Translations under genes and position numbers: made by a program | DNA from: Pseudomonadota bacterium | Lineage (GTDB): Bacteria > Pseudomonadota > Alphaproteobacteria > Rhizobiales > Hyphomicrobiaceae | Assembly: GCA_023423275.1 (NCBI GenBank) | Contig: JAFAFW010000058.1 | Coordinates: 1-64,000, forward strand | DNA length: 64,000 nt | Direction of reading: 5' to 3' | Notes under the pieces: model-generated | What the model was told of the DNA's origin: nothing | The model's database searches: none | Seen by the model: the letters and a program-made list of their open reading frames with translations, nothing else | In this document: piece by piece, positions 15,756 through 23,764 of the stretch | How positions within the stretch are numbered: position 1 is the stretch's first letter | Layout: each line of letters starts with the position of its first letter

Positions 15756-16226
15756 TCAGGCCGCGTGCAGGGCCGCCGGTCGCGATGGACCATCGACGGC
15801 CTGCCCGGCAGCAGTGGCACCGATCGGAATGCTGCGTGGCTTCAGAGCTTCCGGCAGCTCACGCTTCAGCGCAATCTCCAGGAGACCGTTCTCGAGCGCG
15901 GCCCCGGTGACCTCTACGTACTCGGCGAGGTCGAACTGGCGCTCGAAGGCGCGGCCGGCAATACCGCGATGGAGATAAGTCCCGGAGCTTGTATCCTTAG
16001 CCTTGCCGCGCACAGTCAGCTTGTTGTGCTCACTGACGATCTCGATGTCGTCCTGGCTGAAGCCCGCCACCGCCAGCGTGATGCGGTACTGGTCTTCGGC
16101 CACCTTCTCGATGTTGTACGGGGGAAAGCCCGTCTCATCGCGCTGCAGCGCGTGGGCGAGCAAGGTCGGGAGCTGGTCGAAGCCGATGCTCGACCGATAG
16201 AGGGGAGCAAAATCAAGTGTCGCCAT
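15756..16226 (-). CDS. hsp20: Small heat shock protein Hsp20
   Basis: A 156-residue alpha-crystallin family chaperone that holds unfolding proteins for refolding by GroEL/DnaK. The N-terminal F-D-Q-L-P-T-L-L and Y-N-I-E-K-V-A-E-D-Q-Y-R-I-T-L-A-V-A-G-F lead into the crystallin domain. G-I-A-G-R-A-F-E-R-Q-F-D-L-A and N-G-L-L-E-I-A-L-K-R-E are the class A (IbpA-like) signatures. A Pro/Ala tail follows. ATG 16226 is preceded by AAAGGAGG. It is divergent from groES and has a sigma32-like promoter. Confidence 0.95.
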   Translation of the reverse strand: MATLDFAPLYRSSIGFDQLPTLLAHALQRDETGFPPYNIEKVAEDQYRITLAVAGFSQDDIEIVSEHNKLTVRGKAKDTSSGTYLHRGIAGRAFERQFDLAEYVEVTGAALENGLLEIALKRELPEALKPRSIPIGATAAGQAVDGPSRPAALHAA

Positions 16227-16302
16227 AGCTATCCTCCTTTGCGAAGCGACAACCACGGAGTGTTCCGTCTTTGAGGTTCATGGGCACCCTTTCGGGTCAC
16301 CC
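16227..16302 (-). promoter_or_regulatory. hsp20 5' leader, candidate RNA thermometer
   Basis: The predicted hsp20 transcript starts near 16303 and has a leader of about 76 bases. At its 5' end GGGTGACCC, GAAA and GGGTGCCC (16302-16282) fold into a GC-rich stem with an internal mismatch and a GAAA loop. Nearer the start, CTCC (in ACACTCCG) can pair with GGAG of the Shine-Dalgarno across an inner TTG/CAA-CG/CG stem, so the ribosome binding site would be masked when cold. Rhizobial hsp20 genes commonly carry ROSE-type thermometers; this leader lacks the textbook UUGCU element, so it may be a variant. A 22-codon upstream frame (ATG at 16281) overlaps the hsp20 start. Confidence 0.4.
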
Positions 16303-16309
16303 AACCCCG

Positions 16310-16338
16310 AGCTAGGAAGCTGATTTTCGTCCTTCAAG
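16310..16338 (-). promoter_or_regulatory. Sigma32-like promoter for hsp20
   Basis: On the minus strand CTTGAA (16338-16333), 15 bases, TCCTAGCT (16317-16310). The -35 is the exact sigma32 hexamer, and the -10 matches, in position and sequence, the one facing groES on the other strand. This supports RpoH control of hsp20 and the genes after it. Confidence 0.65.
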
Positions 16339-16368
16339 AGGGTGCCCGAAAATTTTTGGCAATCCCCA

Positions 16369-16397
16369 CTTGCGAGTGCCAGACAAGGCTCCTAGAT
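16369..16397 (+). promoter_or_regulatory. Sigma32-like promoter for groES-groEL
   Basis: CTTGCG (16369-16374), 15 bases, TCCTAGAT (16390-16397). Spacing and -10 element match the divergent hsp20 promoter almost base for base. Transcription would begin near 16404, about 73 bases before groES. I see no CIRCE-type inverted repeat (TTAGCACTC-N9-GAGTGCTAA), so HrcA control is not indicated. Confidence 0.6.
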
Positions 16398-16476
16398 GGC
16401 CTGCCGAGAGCGGGAGTTCCAGCGAGGCCCCTCTCCTGATTGACACGTGGTTAGGGCACTCAATTGGAGGTTAGAC

Positions 16477-16791
16477 ATGAAGTTTCGCCCCCTGCATGAC
16501 CGTGTTGTGGTTCGCCGCATCGATGCTGAACAGAGGACGGCCGGCGGCATCATTGTCCCCGACACGGCCCAGGAAAAACCGCAGCAAGGCGAAGTGATCG
16601 CTGTGGGTCCCGGTGCACGCGATGAGCAAGGCAAGCTGACGCCGCTCGACGTGAAAGCCGGCGATGTGGTGTTGTTCGGCAAGTGGTCCGGCACCGAGGT
16701 GAAAATCGACGGCGAGGAGCTGTTGATCATGAAAGAGAGCGACATCATGGGCGTTCTCGAAAACCGGGGGACGTTCAAGGCCGCCGCCTGA
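16477..16791 (+). CDS. groES: Co-chaperonin GroES
   Basis: A 104-residue Hsp10 that caps the GroEL chamber. It begins MKFRPLHDRVVVRRIDAEQR. The mobile loop T-A-G-G-I-I-V-P-D-T-A is intact, and the late V-L-F-G-K-W-S-G-T-E-V and K-E-S-D-I-M-G-V are canonical. ATG 16477 has GGAGG upstream; the in-frame ATG at 16447 adds a non-family prefix. It is followed by groEL 135 bases later. Alphaproteobacteria often have several groESL operons, and the hsp20-linked heat-shock promoter suggests a stress-induced copy. Confidence 0.97.
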   Translation: MKFRPLHDRVVVRRIDAEQRTAGGIIVPDTAQEKPQQGEVIAVGPGARDEQGKLTPLDVKAGDVVLFGKWSGTEVKIDGEELLIMKESDIMGVLENRGTFKAAA

Positions 16792-16926
16792 CGCTTCGTC
16801 ATCCCACCAAATCCATCCGTTCGCTTTCTCAACGGTCGGCCGTATGGGCCGCGGGCCGCGCAAGCTCGTATTGCGCATCGCCCGCTTGACTGACACCGCC
16901 GACATCCATTCGGAGACACAACGATC

Positions 16927-18552
16927 ATGTCCGCCAAGGAAGTCAAATTTGCTCACGATGCCCGCGAGAAGATGCTGCGTGGCGTCGACATCCTCGCCGA
17001 TGCCGTGAAGGTCACGCTCGGTCCCAAAGGGCGCAACGTCGTTATCGAGAAGTCGTTCGGTGCGCCGCGCACGACCAAGGACGGCGTCTCGGTGGCCAAG
17101 GAGATCGAGCTCGAGGACAAGTTCGAGAACATGGGTGCCCAGATGCTGCGCGAGGTCGCGAGCAAGACCAACGATCTGGCCGGCGACGGCACCACCACCG
17201 CGACCGTCCTCGCACAGGCGATCGTGCGCGAAGGCGCCCGCTCTGTTGCCGCCGGCTCCAACCCCATGGACCTCAAGCGCGGCATCGACCTTGCGGTTAC
17301 CGCCGTCGTCTCAAACCTGAAGGAGCGCTCAAAGAAGGTCACGTCCAATGACGAGATCGCTCAGGTGGGCACCATCTCCGCAAATGGCGATGCCGAGATC
17401 GGCCGCATGATCGCCGAGGCCATGCAGAAGGTCGGCAATGACGGCGTTATTACCGTCGAGGAAGCCAAGAGCCTCGAGACCGAGCTCGATGTCGTCGAGG
17501 GCATGCAGTTTGACCGCGGCTACGTCTCGCCGTATTTCGTCACCAACGCCGAGAAGATGACGGTCGAGCTGGAAGACCCATATCTTCTGATCCACGAGAA
17601 GAAGCTTTCCGGCCTTCAGCCCATGCTGCCACTGCTGGAAGCGGTAGTGCAAACAGGTAAGCCACTGCTGATCGTGGCCGAGGAGGTCGAGAACGAGGCG
17701 CTGGCCACACTTGTTGTCAATAAGCTGCGCGGTGGACTCAAGATTGCGGCCGTCAAGGCGCCGGGCTTCGGGGACCGCCGCAAGGCCATGCTGGAGGACA
17801 TCGCCACGCTAACAGGCGGAAATGTCATCAGCGAGGACCTGGGCATCAAACTTGAGAACGTCACGCTCAACATGCTCGGCCGGGCGAAGAAGGTGACGAT
17901 TGACAAGGATAACACCACAATCGTCGATGGCGCTGGCAAGAAGTCCGATATCGAAGCCCGCGTGAAGCAGATCAAGGCGCAGATCGAGGAAACCACGTCC
18001 GACTACGACCGCGAAAAGCTCCAGGAGCGGCTGGCCAAGCTCGCGGGTGGTGTTGCCGTCATCAAGGTCGGCGGCGCGACCGAGGTCGAGGTCAAGGAGC
18101 GCAAGGATCGCGTTGATGATGCGTTGCACGCCACGCGCGCGGCTGTCGAGGAAGGCATCGTGCCGGGCGGCGGCGTCGCTCTGTTGCGGGCCTTGAAGTC
18201 GCTTGATGCGCTCCAGGTCGAGAACGAGGATCAGAAGATCGGTATCAATATCATCCGTCGCGCCCTGCAGGCCCCTGCGCGCCAGATCGCGCAGAATGCC
18301 GGCGACGACGGCTCGGTGATCGTCGGCAAGATCCTTGAGAACGGCGCGTGCAGTTGGGGCTACGACGCGCAGAGCGGCACGTACGTCGACCTTGTCGGCA
18401 AGGGCATCATCGACCCGACCAAGGTCGTGCGCACGGCTTTGCAGGATGCCGCTTCCGTCGCGAGCTTGCTGATCACTACGGAAGCCATGATCGCCGAGAA
18501 ACCCAAGAAGGCTGCCGCGGCACCGGCTATGCCGGCGGGCATGGACTACTGA
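16927..18552 (+). CDS. groEL: Chaperonin GroEL
   Basis: A 541-residue Hsp60 that folds proteins inside a double ring. Signatures are complete: V-T-L-G-P-K-G-R-N-V near 30, G-D-G-T-T-T-A-T-V-L (ATP site, D87), the apical hinge region, and A-A-V-E-E-G-I-V-P-G-G-G-V-A-L near 404-418. The C-terminus is A-A-A-P-A-M-P-A-G-M-D-Y, without a long GGM repeat, which is seen in several rhizobial paralogues. ATG 16927 follows GGAGA. A terminator-like hairpin follows the gene. Confidence 0.98.
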   Translation: MSAKEVKFAHDAREKMLRGVDILADAVKVTLGPKGRNVVIEKSFGAPRTTKDGVSVAKEIELEDKFENMGAQMLREVASKTNDLAGDGTTTATVLAQAIVREGARSVAAGSNPMDLKRGIDLAVTAVVSNLKERSKKVTSNDEIAQVGTISANGDAEIGRMIAEAMQKVGNDGVITVEEAKSLETELDVVEGMQFDRGYVSPYFVTNAEKMTVELEDPYLLIHEKKLSGLQPMLPLLEAVVQTGKPLLIVAEEVENEALATLVVNKLRGGLKIAAVKAPGFGDRRKAMLEDIATLTGGNVISEDLGIKLENVTLNMLGRAKKVTIDKDNTTIVDGAGKKSDIEARVKQIKAQIEETTSDYDREKLQERLAKLAGGVAVIKVGGATEVEVKERKDRVDDALHATRAAVEEGIVPGGGVALLRALKSLDALQVENEDQKIGINIIRRALQAPARQIAQNAGDDGSVIVGKILENGACSWGYDAQSGTYVDLVGKGIIDPTKVVRTALQDAASVASLLITTEAMIAEKPKKAAAAPAMPAGMDY

Positions 18553-18564
18553 GCACGTCGAGGT

Positions 18565-18591
18565 CGGGAGCCGGGCTTGTCCTGGCTCCCG
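18565..18591 (+). terminator. Terminator-like hairpin after groEL
   Basis: CGGGAGCC (18565-18572), 11 bases, GGCTCCCG (18584-18591): a perfect 8-bp GC stem starting 12 bases after the groEL stop. It is followed by CCGTCTTA rather than a full T tract, so attenuation rather than full termination is possible, leaving read-through into the next small gene. Confidence 0.55.
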
Positions 18592-18611
18592 CCGTCTTAG
18601 GGATACATGTG

Positions 18612-18869
18612 ATGCAAATTGCCTATGTTGTGGTCCCCTTCGAGCGCGTAGGAATGCGTGTCGGGGCAACACAAGCAATGATTGTCGATAGGGTCAGCAA
18701 AGCGCGCCAGTTGGCTCAAAGGCTGGCCAGCCAAGTGCCTGGTGTTGCGGTGCTTGAACGCAGGCTCGACCCTGACACCGGAGACGGTGTCGATACGCTG
18801 CTGGCCGGCTACGGCATCGTACCACCCAGCTTCCCCGCAGCGACCAATTGGACCATTGCACTCAACTAG
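18612..18869 (+). CDS. 85-residue hypothetical protein after groEL
   Basis: A short protein beginning MQIAYVVVPFERVGMRVGAT, then a helix (S-K-A-R-Q-L-A-Q-R-L-A-S-Q-V-P-G-V-A-V-L) and D-P-D-T-G-D-G-V-D-T-L-L-A-G-Y-G, ending NWTIALN. ATG 18612 begins a compact alpha/beta-looking sequence; the reading frame upstream overlaps groEL out of frame and is not protein-like. It follows groEL by 59 bases and a hairpin, so may be expressed with it. I do not recognise the family. Confidence 0.55.
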   Translation: MQIAYVVVPFERVGMRVGATQAMIVDRVSKARQLAQRLASQVPGVAVLERRLDPDTGDGVDTLLAGYGIVPPSFPAATNWTIALN

Positions 18870-18932
18870 CGTTGTCCGCGTGCTCAGTGAGGCTACGCGC
18901 TATCCCAATAGCTGCCGTCGCGGGAGGTGTGA

Positions 18933-18957
18933 TCGGCGACGCGAAACGCGTCGCCGA
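18933..18957. repeat. Perfect 11-bp palindrome
   Basis: TCGGCGACGCG (18933-18943), AAA, CGCGTCGCCGA (18947-18957), a perfect stem with a 3-base loop. It lies between the convergent 85-residue gene and acr3. It could terminate both or be a REP-like element; no second copy was noticed in this window. Just beside it (near 18990-19050, minus strand) a short frame ends R-F-D-M-E-V-D-D-A-L-E-I-A-E-K-F-D-I, perhaps the remnant C-terminus of a lost gene. Confidence 0.6.
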
Positions 18958-19058
18958 CCATGTCCGCAATCGGCGGAATCGCGTCAGTGATTAGATGTCG
19001 AACTTCTCTGCGATCTCGAGCGCGTCATCGACCTCCATGTCGAATCGGTTGGAATGGA

Positions 19059-20108
19059 TCAGCGCTTAGTCGCCGCTCTCACCGCCCCACCAGCCTCATA
19101 CCAAGGCTTCGTCGCGTTCACGATCTTCACGACGCTCAGCATCACGGGCACCTCGATGAGGACGCCGACGACCGTGGCCAGCGCGGCGCCGGAGTTGAGG
19201 CCGAACAGGCCGATCGCTGCGGCGACGGCAAGCTCGAAGAAGTTGCTGGCGCCGATCAGGGCAGACGGTGCCGCCACGCAGTGCGCCTCGCCAGTCCAGC
19301 GATTGAGCACGTAGGCGAGGCCCGCGTTGAGGTAGACCTGAATGAGGATCGGCACGGCGAGGAGCGCGATCACGAGCGGCTGGGCGAGGATCTGCGGACC
19401 CTGGAATGCGAACAGCAGCACGAGGGTCGCCAGCAAGGCCATGAGCGAGAGTGGCTGCACCGTAGCGAGCAGTCTCTCCAGGCCTTTCTCCCCTGCTCGC
19501 GACAGCGTCATTCGCCGGATGAGCTGGGCAAGGATGACCGGCACGACGATGTAGAGAGCGACTGAGAGGATGAGCGTCTGCCACGGCACCACGATCGCTG
19601 AGAGGCCCAACAGCAGGGCGATGATCGGCGCGAAGGCGAAGATCATGATCACGTCGTTGAGCGCAACCTGGCTCAGCGTGAAGTGCGGTTCGCCGTCGGA
19701 GAGGTTGCTCCACACGAACACCATGGCCGTGCACGGCGCGGCGGCGAGCAGGATGAGACCCGCAATGTAGCTGTTGACCTGATCGGGAGGGAGCAGCGGG
19801 CGGAAGAGCCACGCGATGAAAATCCACCCCAGCAGCGCCATCGAGAACGGCTTCACAGCCCAGTTGATGAAGAGCGTGACGCCGATGCCGCGCCAGTGCT
19901 CGGTTACGCGCTGCAATGCCGCGAAGTCGATCTTGACGAGCATCGGGATGATCATCAGCCAGATCAGCAGTGCCACGGGGAGGTTGACGCTGGCGACCTC
20001 TGCCGCCGCGATCACCTGGAAGAGACCCGGTGCCAGCCAACCGATGGCAATGCCGGCGACGATGCAGAGTGCGACCCAGAGGGTCAGATAGCGTTCAAAG
20101 GTGGACAC
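19059..20108 (-). CDS. acr3: Arsenite efflux permease ACR3
   Basis: A 349-residue inner-membrane transporter of the ACR3 family that exports arsenite with the proton gradient. About ten hydrophobic segments are visible. The family segment A-A-A-P-C-T-A-M-V-F-V-W-S (~123-135) contains the conserved Cys required for transport. V-N-L-P-V-A-L-L-I-W-L-M-I-I-P-M-L-V-K-I-D and A-P-S-A-L-I-G-A-S-N-F-F-E-L-A-V-A are also diagnostic. It follows arsC by 42 bases in the same direction. Confidence 0.95.
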   Translation of the reverse strand: MSTFERYLTLWVALCIVAGIAIGWLAPGLFQVIAAAEVASVNLPVALLIWLMIIPMLVKIDFAALQRVTEHWRGIGVTLFINWAVKPFSMALLGWIFIAWLFRPLLPPDQVNSYIAGLILLAAAPCTAMVFVWSNLSDGEPHFTLSQVALNDVIMIFAFAPIIALLLGLSAIVVPWQTLILSVALYIVVPVILAQLIRRMTLSRAGEKGLERLLATVQPLSLMALLATLVLLFAFQGPQILAQPLVIALLAVPILIQVYLNAGLAYVLNRWTGEAHCVAAPSALIGASNFFELAVAAAIGLFGLNSGAALATVVGVLIEVPVMLSVVKIVNATKPWYEAGGAVRAATKR

Positions 20109-20150
20109 GCTCGGTTGCCGGTGATTGGGTTGAGTGGTCGGTGTTGCTGA

Positions 20151-20678
20151 TCAGCCAGCTTTGCCGCGCGACACCGTGCTTCCCTCCATGGCGCCGATTT
20201 CCTTCAGGCGGGTGCCGAGCACCATGCGGTCGATGCTCTGGAGCGGCAGCGCGACGAAGACGCCGATGCGATTGCGCAGGAAGCGGAAAGCCTGCTCGAA
20301 GGCCCGCTCCTTCTCGATGTCGCTGCCTTCGATGCCCGCGGGGTCCTCGATGCCCCAGTGCGCGGTGATGGGCTGTCCTGGCCACAGCGGGCAGGCTTCG
20401 CCTGCAGCCTGATCACAGACCGTGAAGACGAAGTCCATCTTGGGCGCGCCGGCTTCGGCGAACTCGCTCCAGCTCTTCGAGCGAAGACCGTCGAGCGGGT
20501 ACTCGTGGGCTGCCAACGTCTTGATGGCGAAGGGATTGACCTCGTTCTTGGGGAGGCTTCCTGCTGAGAAAGCTTGGAAGCGACCCGTACCTTCCTTGCG
20601 AAGGATCGCCTCGGCGAGGATGGACCTCGCGCTGTTGCCCGTGCAGAGGAACAGCACGTTGTAAATCGAGGTGCTCAT
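20151..20678 (-). CDS. arsC: Arsenate reductase ArsC (LMW-PTP type)
   Basis: A 175-residue reductase of the low-molecular-weight tyrosine phosphatase fold that converts arsenate to arsenite for export. The P-loop C12-T-G-N-S-A-R18 lies at the N-terminus (NVLFLCTGNSARSILAEA), and D-F-V-F-T-V-C-D (~83-90) gives a resolving Cys. M-D-F and W-G-I-E-D-P-A follow. It is longer than classic ArsC by a C-terminal helix region (A-F-R-F-L-R-N-R-I) found in many alphaproteobacterial copies. ATG 20678 gives the correct N-terminus; the longer frame reaches into the operator region. Confidence 0.93.
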   Translation of the reverse strand: MSTSIYNVLFLCTGNSARSILAEAILRKEGTGRFQAFSAGSLPKNEVNPFAIKTLAAHEYPLDGLRSKSWSEFAEAGAPKMDFVFTVCDQAAGEACPLWPGQPITAHWGIEDPAGIEGSDIEKERAFEQAFRFLRNRIGVFVALPLQSIDRMVLGTRLKEIGAMEGSTVSRGKAG

Positions 20679-20700
20679 TGGCCGACTCAGCTTCCTGGGG

Positions 20701-20747
20701 TTGACTATTATTTCGATAATTTTAGAAATACCGTTCCTATGGGTCAA
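20701..20747. promoter_or_regulatory. ars divergent promoter and ArsR operator
   Basis: On the minus strand TTGACC (20747-20742), 17 bases, TAAAAT (20724-20719) is a near-consensus sigma70 promoter for arsC-acr3. ATTTC (20710-20714) and GAAAT (20725-20729) form an inverted repeat over its -10, a typical place for an ArsR dimer. On the plus strand TTGACT (20701-20706) begins a weaker promoter for arsR. The two TTGAC boxes mirror each other around the operator, so one ArsR site can control both directions. Confidence 0.7.
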
Positions 20748-20768
20748 CAACTTTGATATGACAGTTCC

Positions 20769-21089
20769 ATGAAACTCGATGATGCAGCGGCTCACCTGGA
20801 GGCCCTCGGCAATCCGACGCGGCTCAAAATCTTTCGGGCGCTCGTCCGGGCTGGAGACAACGGGCTGAGCGTCGGCAAGCTACAAACCCGTCTGGATATC
20901 GCGGCCTCGACCCTCTCACATCACCTGAAGACGTTGCTCGTGGTGGGCCTCATCACGCAGGAGCGTCAGTCGACGACACTGATCTGCCGCGCGAATTACG
21001 ACTTGATGCGAGGTTTGGTCGATTTCCTCGTCGATGAGTGCTGTGTCGAGTCCACCGGCACACTGTGTGTCGCCCGGTCGAAGTGCTGA
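20769..21089 (+). CDS. arsR: ArsR-family arsenic-responsive repressor
   Basis: A 106-residue winged-helix repressor. The helix-turn-helix is seen in L-Q-T-R-L-D-I-A-A-S-T-L-S-H-H-L-K-T-L (~38-57). The arsenite-sensing cysteines are not in the classic ELCVCDL site. Instead D-E-C-C-V-E-S (~90) and C-V-A-R-S-K-C at the extreme C-terminus supply four Cys, the arrangement of the CgArsR/AfArsR-like C-terminal site types. It is divergent from arsC across the operator and just upstream of the flavoprotein gene. Confidence 0.92.
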   Translation: MKLDDAAAHLEALGNPTRLKIFRALVRAGDNGLSVGKLQTRLDIAASTLSHHLKTLLVVGLITQERQSTTLICRANYDLMRGLVDFLVDECCVESTGTLCVARSKC

Positions 21090-21123
21090 CAGAGACGGAA
21101 ACTGCATCTGAAGGGGCTTCTCA

Positions 21124-22518
21124 ATGAACAAGACCGTTGCGATCGTAGGGGCCGGTCCTGTGGGTTTGGCGGCCGCCGCACATGCCCTCGAGCGGGGCCT
21201 GGAGCCGATCGTTCTGGAGGCTGGCGACGCTGCGGGTGATGCCGTGCGGCAGTGGAGCCATGTCCGCATGTTCTCTCCATGGGAGTACAACATCGATAAG
21301 GCTGCGGCTCGACTGCTAGCCGGTGCAGGCTGGAACACACCCGATCCGCAGAGCTACCCGACCGGAGGCGAGCTGGTCTCTCGCTACATCGGCCCGCTCG
21401 CGACACGGACCCCACTACGCGAGCACATCCGGACGTCAGCACGCGTCACCTCGATCAGTCGCGTGGGCTTCGACAAGGCGAAGTCTAAAGGACGCGAAAC
21501 TGCTCCCTTCGAGGTCCGTTATCGCAACGGCAAGGGAGAGGAGCGTCTTGTTGCCGACGCCGTGATCGATGCGTCGGGGACGTGGCGCTCACCCAATCCG
21601 GCAGGTGACAACGGGCTTCCCGCATTCGGCGAACTCGAGTGCGCCGAGCGTCTCGCCTACGCCATGCCGGATGTGCTGGGACGCGATCGCGATCGGTACG
21701 CCGGTAAGACGGTCGCCGTTCTCGGCGCAGGTCATTCCGCGATCGGCACATTGATCGACCTCGTTCGTCTGCAGGACGAGGCACCCGACACGACCGTCGT
21801 GTGGCTTCTGCGCGGCGACAAACCCGAGAAGGCCTTTGGCGGCGGCGCCAATGACAAGCTCGCCGCGCGTGGCGAGCTTGGCTCGACCTTTGCCCGGCTC
21901 GTATCCGCCGGCCGGCTGCAGGTGGAAACGGGCTTTGGGACTACGCATCTCACCGAGAAGGGCGGCCACCTGCGCATCGGTGCGGGCTCGGCCTGCTGCG
22001 GCAGGCACGTGGTCGCGGATGAGCTGATCGTGGCCACGGGGTTTCGTCCCGATCTCGGTTTCCTCTCCGAGCTGAGGCTCTCGCTCGACCCGGCGCTCGA
22101 CTGCCCGACGGCCCTGGCGCCGCTGATCGATCCCAACGAGCACAGCTGCGGCACCGTCCGCCCGCATGGCGCCCGCGAGCTCGCTCACGCCGAGCCGGGC
22201 TTCTACATCGCCGGGATGAAGGCCTACGGCCGTGCGCCGACGTTCCTGATGCTCACCGGCTACGAGCAGGTCCGTTCCATCGCTGCCGATATTGCCGGAG
22301 ACAAGGAAGCAGCGGCGCGCGTCGAGCTGGTGCTACCGGAAACAGGGGTTTGCTCGCGTTCGCTCGGCGACCCCGCGCAAAACTGCTGCGGCGGACCCCC
22401 TCGGCAGGATAAGAGCGCCTGCTGCGCGGCGGATGAGACCGCGAAGACTGAGGGAAAAGCGGGCTGCGGTTGTAGCAATACTCCGCAAACGCAAACCACC
22501 ACCGCGTGCTGCGGCTAG
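21124..22518 (+). CDS. ars-linked FAD/NAD(P)-dependent oxidoreductase
   Basis: A 464-residue flavoprotein monooxygenase-like enzyme. FAD site G-A-G-P-V-G-L-A-A-A at residues 9-18; second Rossmann motif V-L-G-A-G-H-S-A-I-G (~200); D-E-L-I-V-A-T-G-F-R-P-D-L (~300). The last 50 residues are a cysteine-rich tail with C-C-G-G, A-C-C-A, C-G-C-S and a final A-C-C-G, likely to bind As(III) or another soft metal. Similar genes (sometimes called arsO) are known in arsenic operons; the reaction is unsettled, possibly organoarsenical or thiol chemistry. It lies 34 bases after arsR and 43 before the MFS gene. Confidence 0.82.
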   Translation: MNKTVAIVGAGPVGLAAAAHALERGLEPIVLEAGDAAGDAVRQWSHVRMFSPWEYNIDKAAARLLAGAGWNTPDPQSYPTGGELVSRYIGPLATRTPLREHIRTSARVTSISRVGFDKAKSKGRETAPFEVRYRNGKGEERLVADAVIDASGTWRSPNPAGDNGLPAFGELECAERLAYAMPDVLGRDRDRYAGKTVAVLGAGHSAIGTLIDLVRLQDEAPDTTVVWLLRGDKPEKAFGGGANDKLAARGELGSTFARLVSAGRLQVETGFGTTHLTEKGGHLRIGAGSACCGRHVVADELIVATGFRPDLGFLSELRLSLDPALDCPTALAPLIDPNEHSCGTVRPHGARELAHAEPGFYIAGMKAYGRAPTFLMLTGYEQVRSIAADIAGDKEAAARVELVLPETGVCSRSLGDPAQNCCGGPPRQDKSACCAADETAKTEGKAGCGCSNTPQTQTTTACCG

Positions 22519-22561
22519 ACATCAACATCTCCGCACCCATCATTCACCGCATAACGACCGC

Positions 22562-23764
22562 ATGAAGCTTCAGGGAAAAGCATTGGTCGCTGCCATGTGT
22601 GTCGGCCAGATCGGCAATCTTCTGCCGCATGTCGCCGTGCCGGCGGTCATGGCTCAGCATCTGATGCCGCAGTGGCACCTCAGCGCCACCGAGGCAGGCA
22701 TGATGGCGAGCTCGTTTGCATTCGGGTACATGGTCGCCGTTCCCATCCTCACAACGCTCACCGATCGCATCGATGCGCGCCGCATTCTGATCGTCGGATC
22801 GGCATTGTCCGGCCTCGCCACGCTTGGTTTCGGGTTCTTCGCTCACGATCTCCTCTCAGCCATCTTCTGGTGGACCTTGGCGGGTATCGGTTTCGCAGGC
22901 GCCTATATGCCGGGCCTCAAGGCGCTCACGGATCGGATGGGGCCGGGCGATTCATCACGCAGCGTCACGCTCTACACGTCGAGCTTCTCATTCGGCGTCG
23001 GCATCTCATTCCTCGTCGCACAGATTGCGGCCGATATGCTCGGCTGGCGATGGGCCTTTTTCCTGACGGGTGTCGGACCCGTTCTCATGTTGCTGGCGTG
23101 CTGGGTGATGGAGCCCGTTACGCCAACGCCAACTACGGCGCCGTTGCTTGATTTCCGCCCCGTCCTCCGCAACCGGCCAGCACTCGGCTACATCCTCGGC
23201 TACGGCCTGCATTGCTTCGAGCTCTACGGCATGCGCACCTGGATCGTGGCGTTCTGGACCTTCGTGGTTGCGCACAATGGGGGAGCAGCTCCGCTCGGTG
23301 CGCTCGCCGTCAGCGTGCTCGTAAGCCTGATGGCCTTTCCGGCGAGCATTATCGGTAACGAGCTTGCTCTGAAGCGCGGCCGTCATCGGGCGATCAGTTG
23401 GATCATGCTCGCCTCAGCAGCGACGGGGCTGCTCATCGGTTTCTTGGCCGGGGCCAGCCCGTGGATTTTGCTCATGCTCCTGGGGATATACAGCTTCACG
23501 GTACCGGCCGACTCCGGCGCTCTGACATCAGGCATGACGACCAGTGCCGCCCCCGGCCAGAGAGGCGCCACGATGGCGGTTCATTCGACCGTGGGCTTCG
23601 GGCTCTCGGCCGTCGGCGCCTGGGCCATGGGCGTCGCCATAGACCTTGCCGGTGGGCCTGGCGTGCAGTCCGGCTGGCTTGCTGGATTTGCGCTTATGGC
23701 GTGCTCGATTGCACTCGGTCCTCTCGTTCTCCGTTGGTCAAGAAGGGCTGGCAGGCAATCGTGA
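22562..23764 (+). CDS. MFS transporter of the ars cluster
   Basis: A 400-residue major facilitator with 12 predicted membrane segments. It begins MKLQGKALVAAMCVGQIGNL, and the loop 2-3 motif T-D-R-I-D-A-R-R (~75) is the MFS signature. A second half begins near 205. Its position directly after the flavoprotein suggests it exports the product or an arsenical. MFS exporters such as ArsJ, ArsK and ArsP-adjacent carriers are known in ars loci, but I cannot assign one subtype. ATG 22562 is used since the upstream frame overlaps the preceding gene. Confidence 0.82.
   Translation: MKLQGKALVAAMCVGQIGNLLPHVAVPAVMAQHLMPQWHLSATEAGMMASSFAFGYMVAVPILTTLTDRIDARRILIVGSALSGLATLGFGFFAHDLLSAIFWWTLAGIGFAGAYMPGLKALTDRMGPGDSSRSVTLYTSSFSFGVGISFLVAQIAADMLGWRWAFFLTGVGPVLMLLACWVMEPVTPTPTTAPLLDFRPVLRNRPALGYILGYGLHCFELYGMRTWIVAFWTFVVAHNGGAAPLGALAVSVLVSLMAFPASIIGNELALKRGRHRAISWIMLASAATGLLIGFLAGASPWILLMLLGIYSFTVPADSGALTSGMTTSAAPGQRGATMAVHSTVGFGLSAVGAWAMGVAIDLAGGPGVQSGWLAGFALMACSIALGPLVLRWSRRAGRQS

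Noticed and set aside
16227..16281. 22-codon upstream frame overlapping the hsp20 start
   Set aside because: It has no ribosome binding site of its own at ATG 16281 and may be chance; mentioned in the leader entry only.
16369..16476. CIRCE/HrcA operator before groES
   Set aside because: Looked for TTAGCACTC-N9-GAGTGCTAA and found none; only a lone GGCACTC segment exists.
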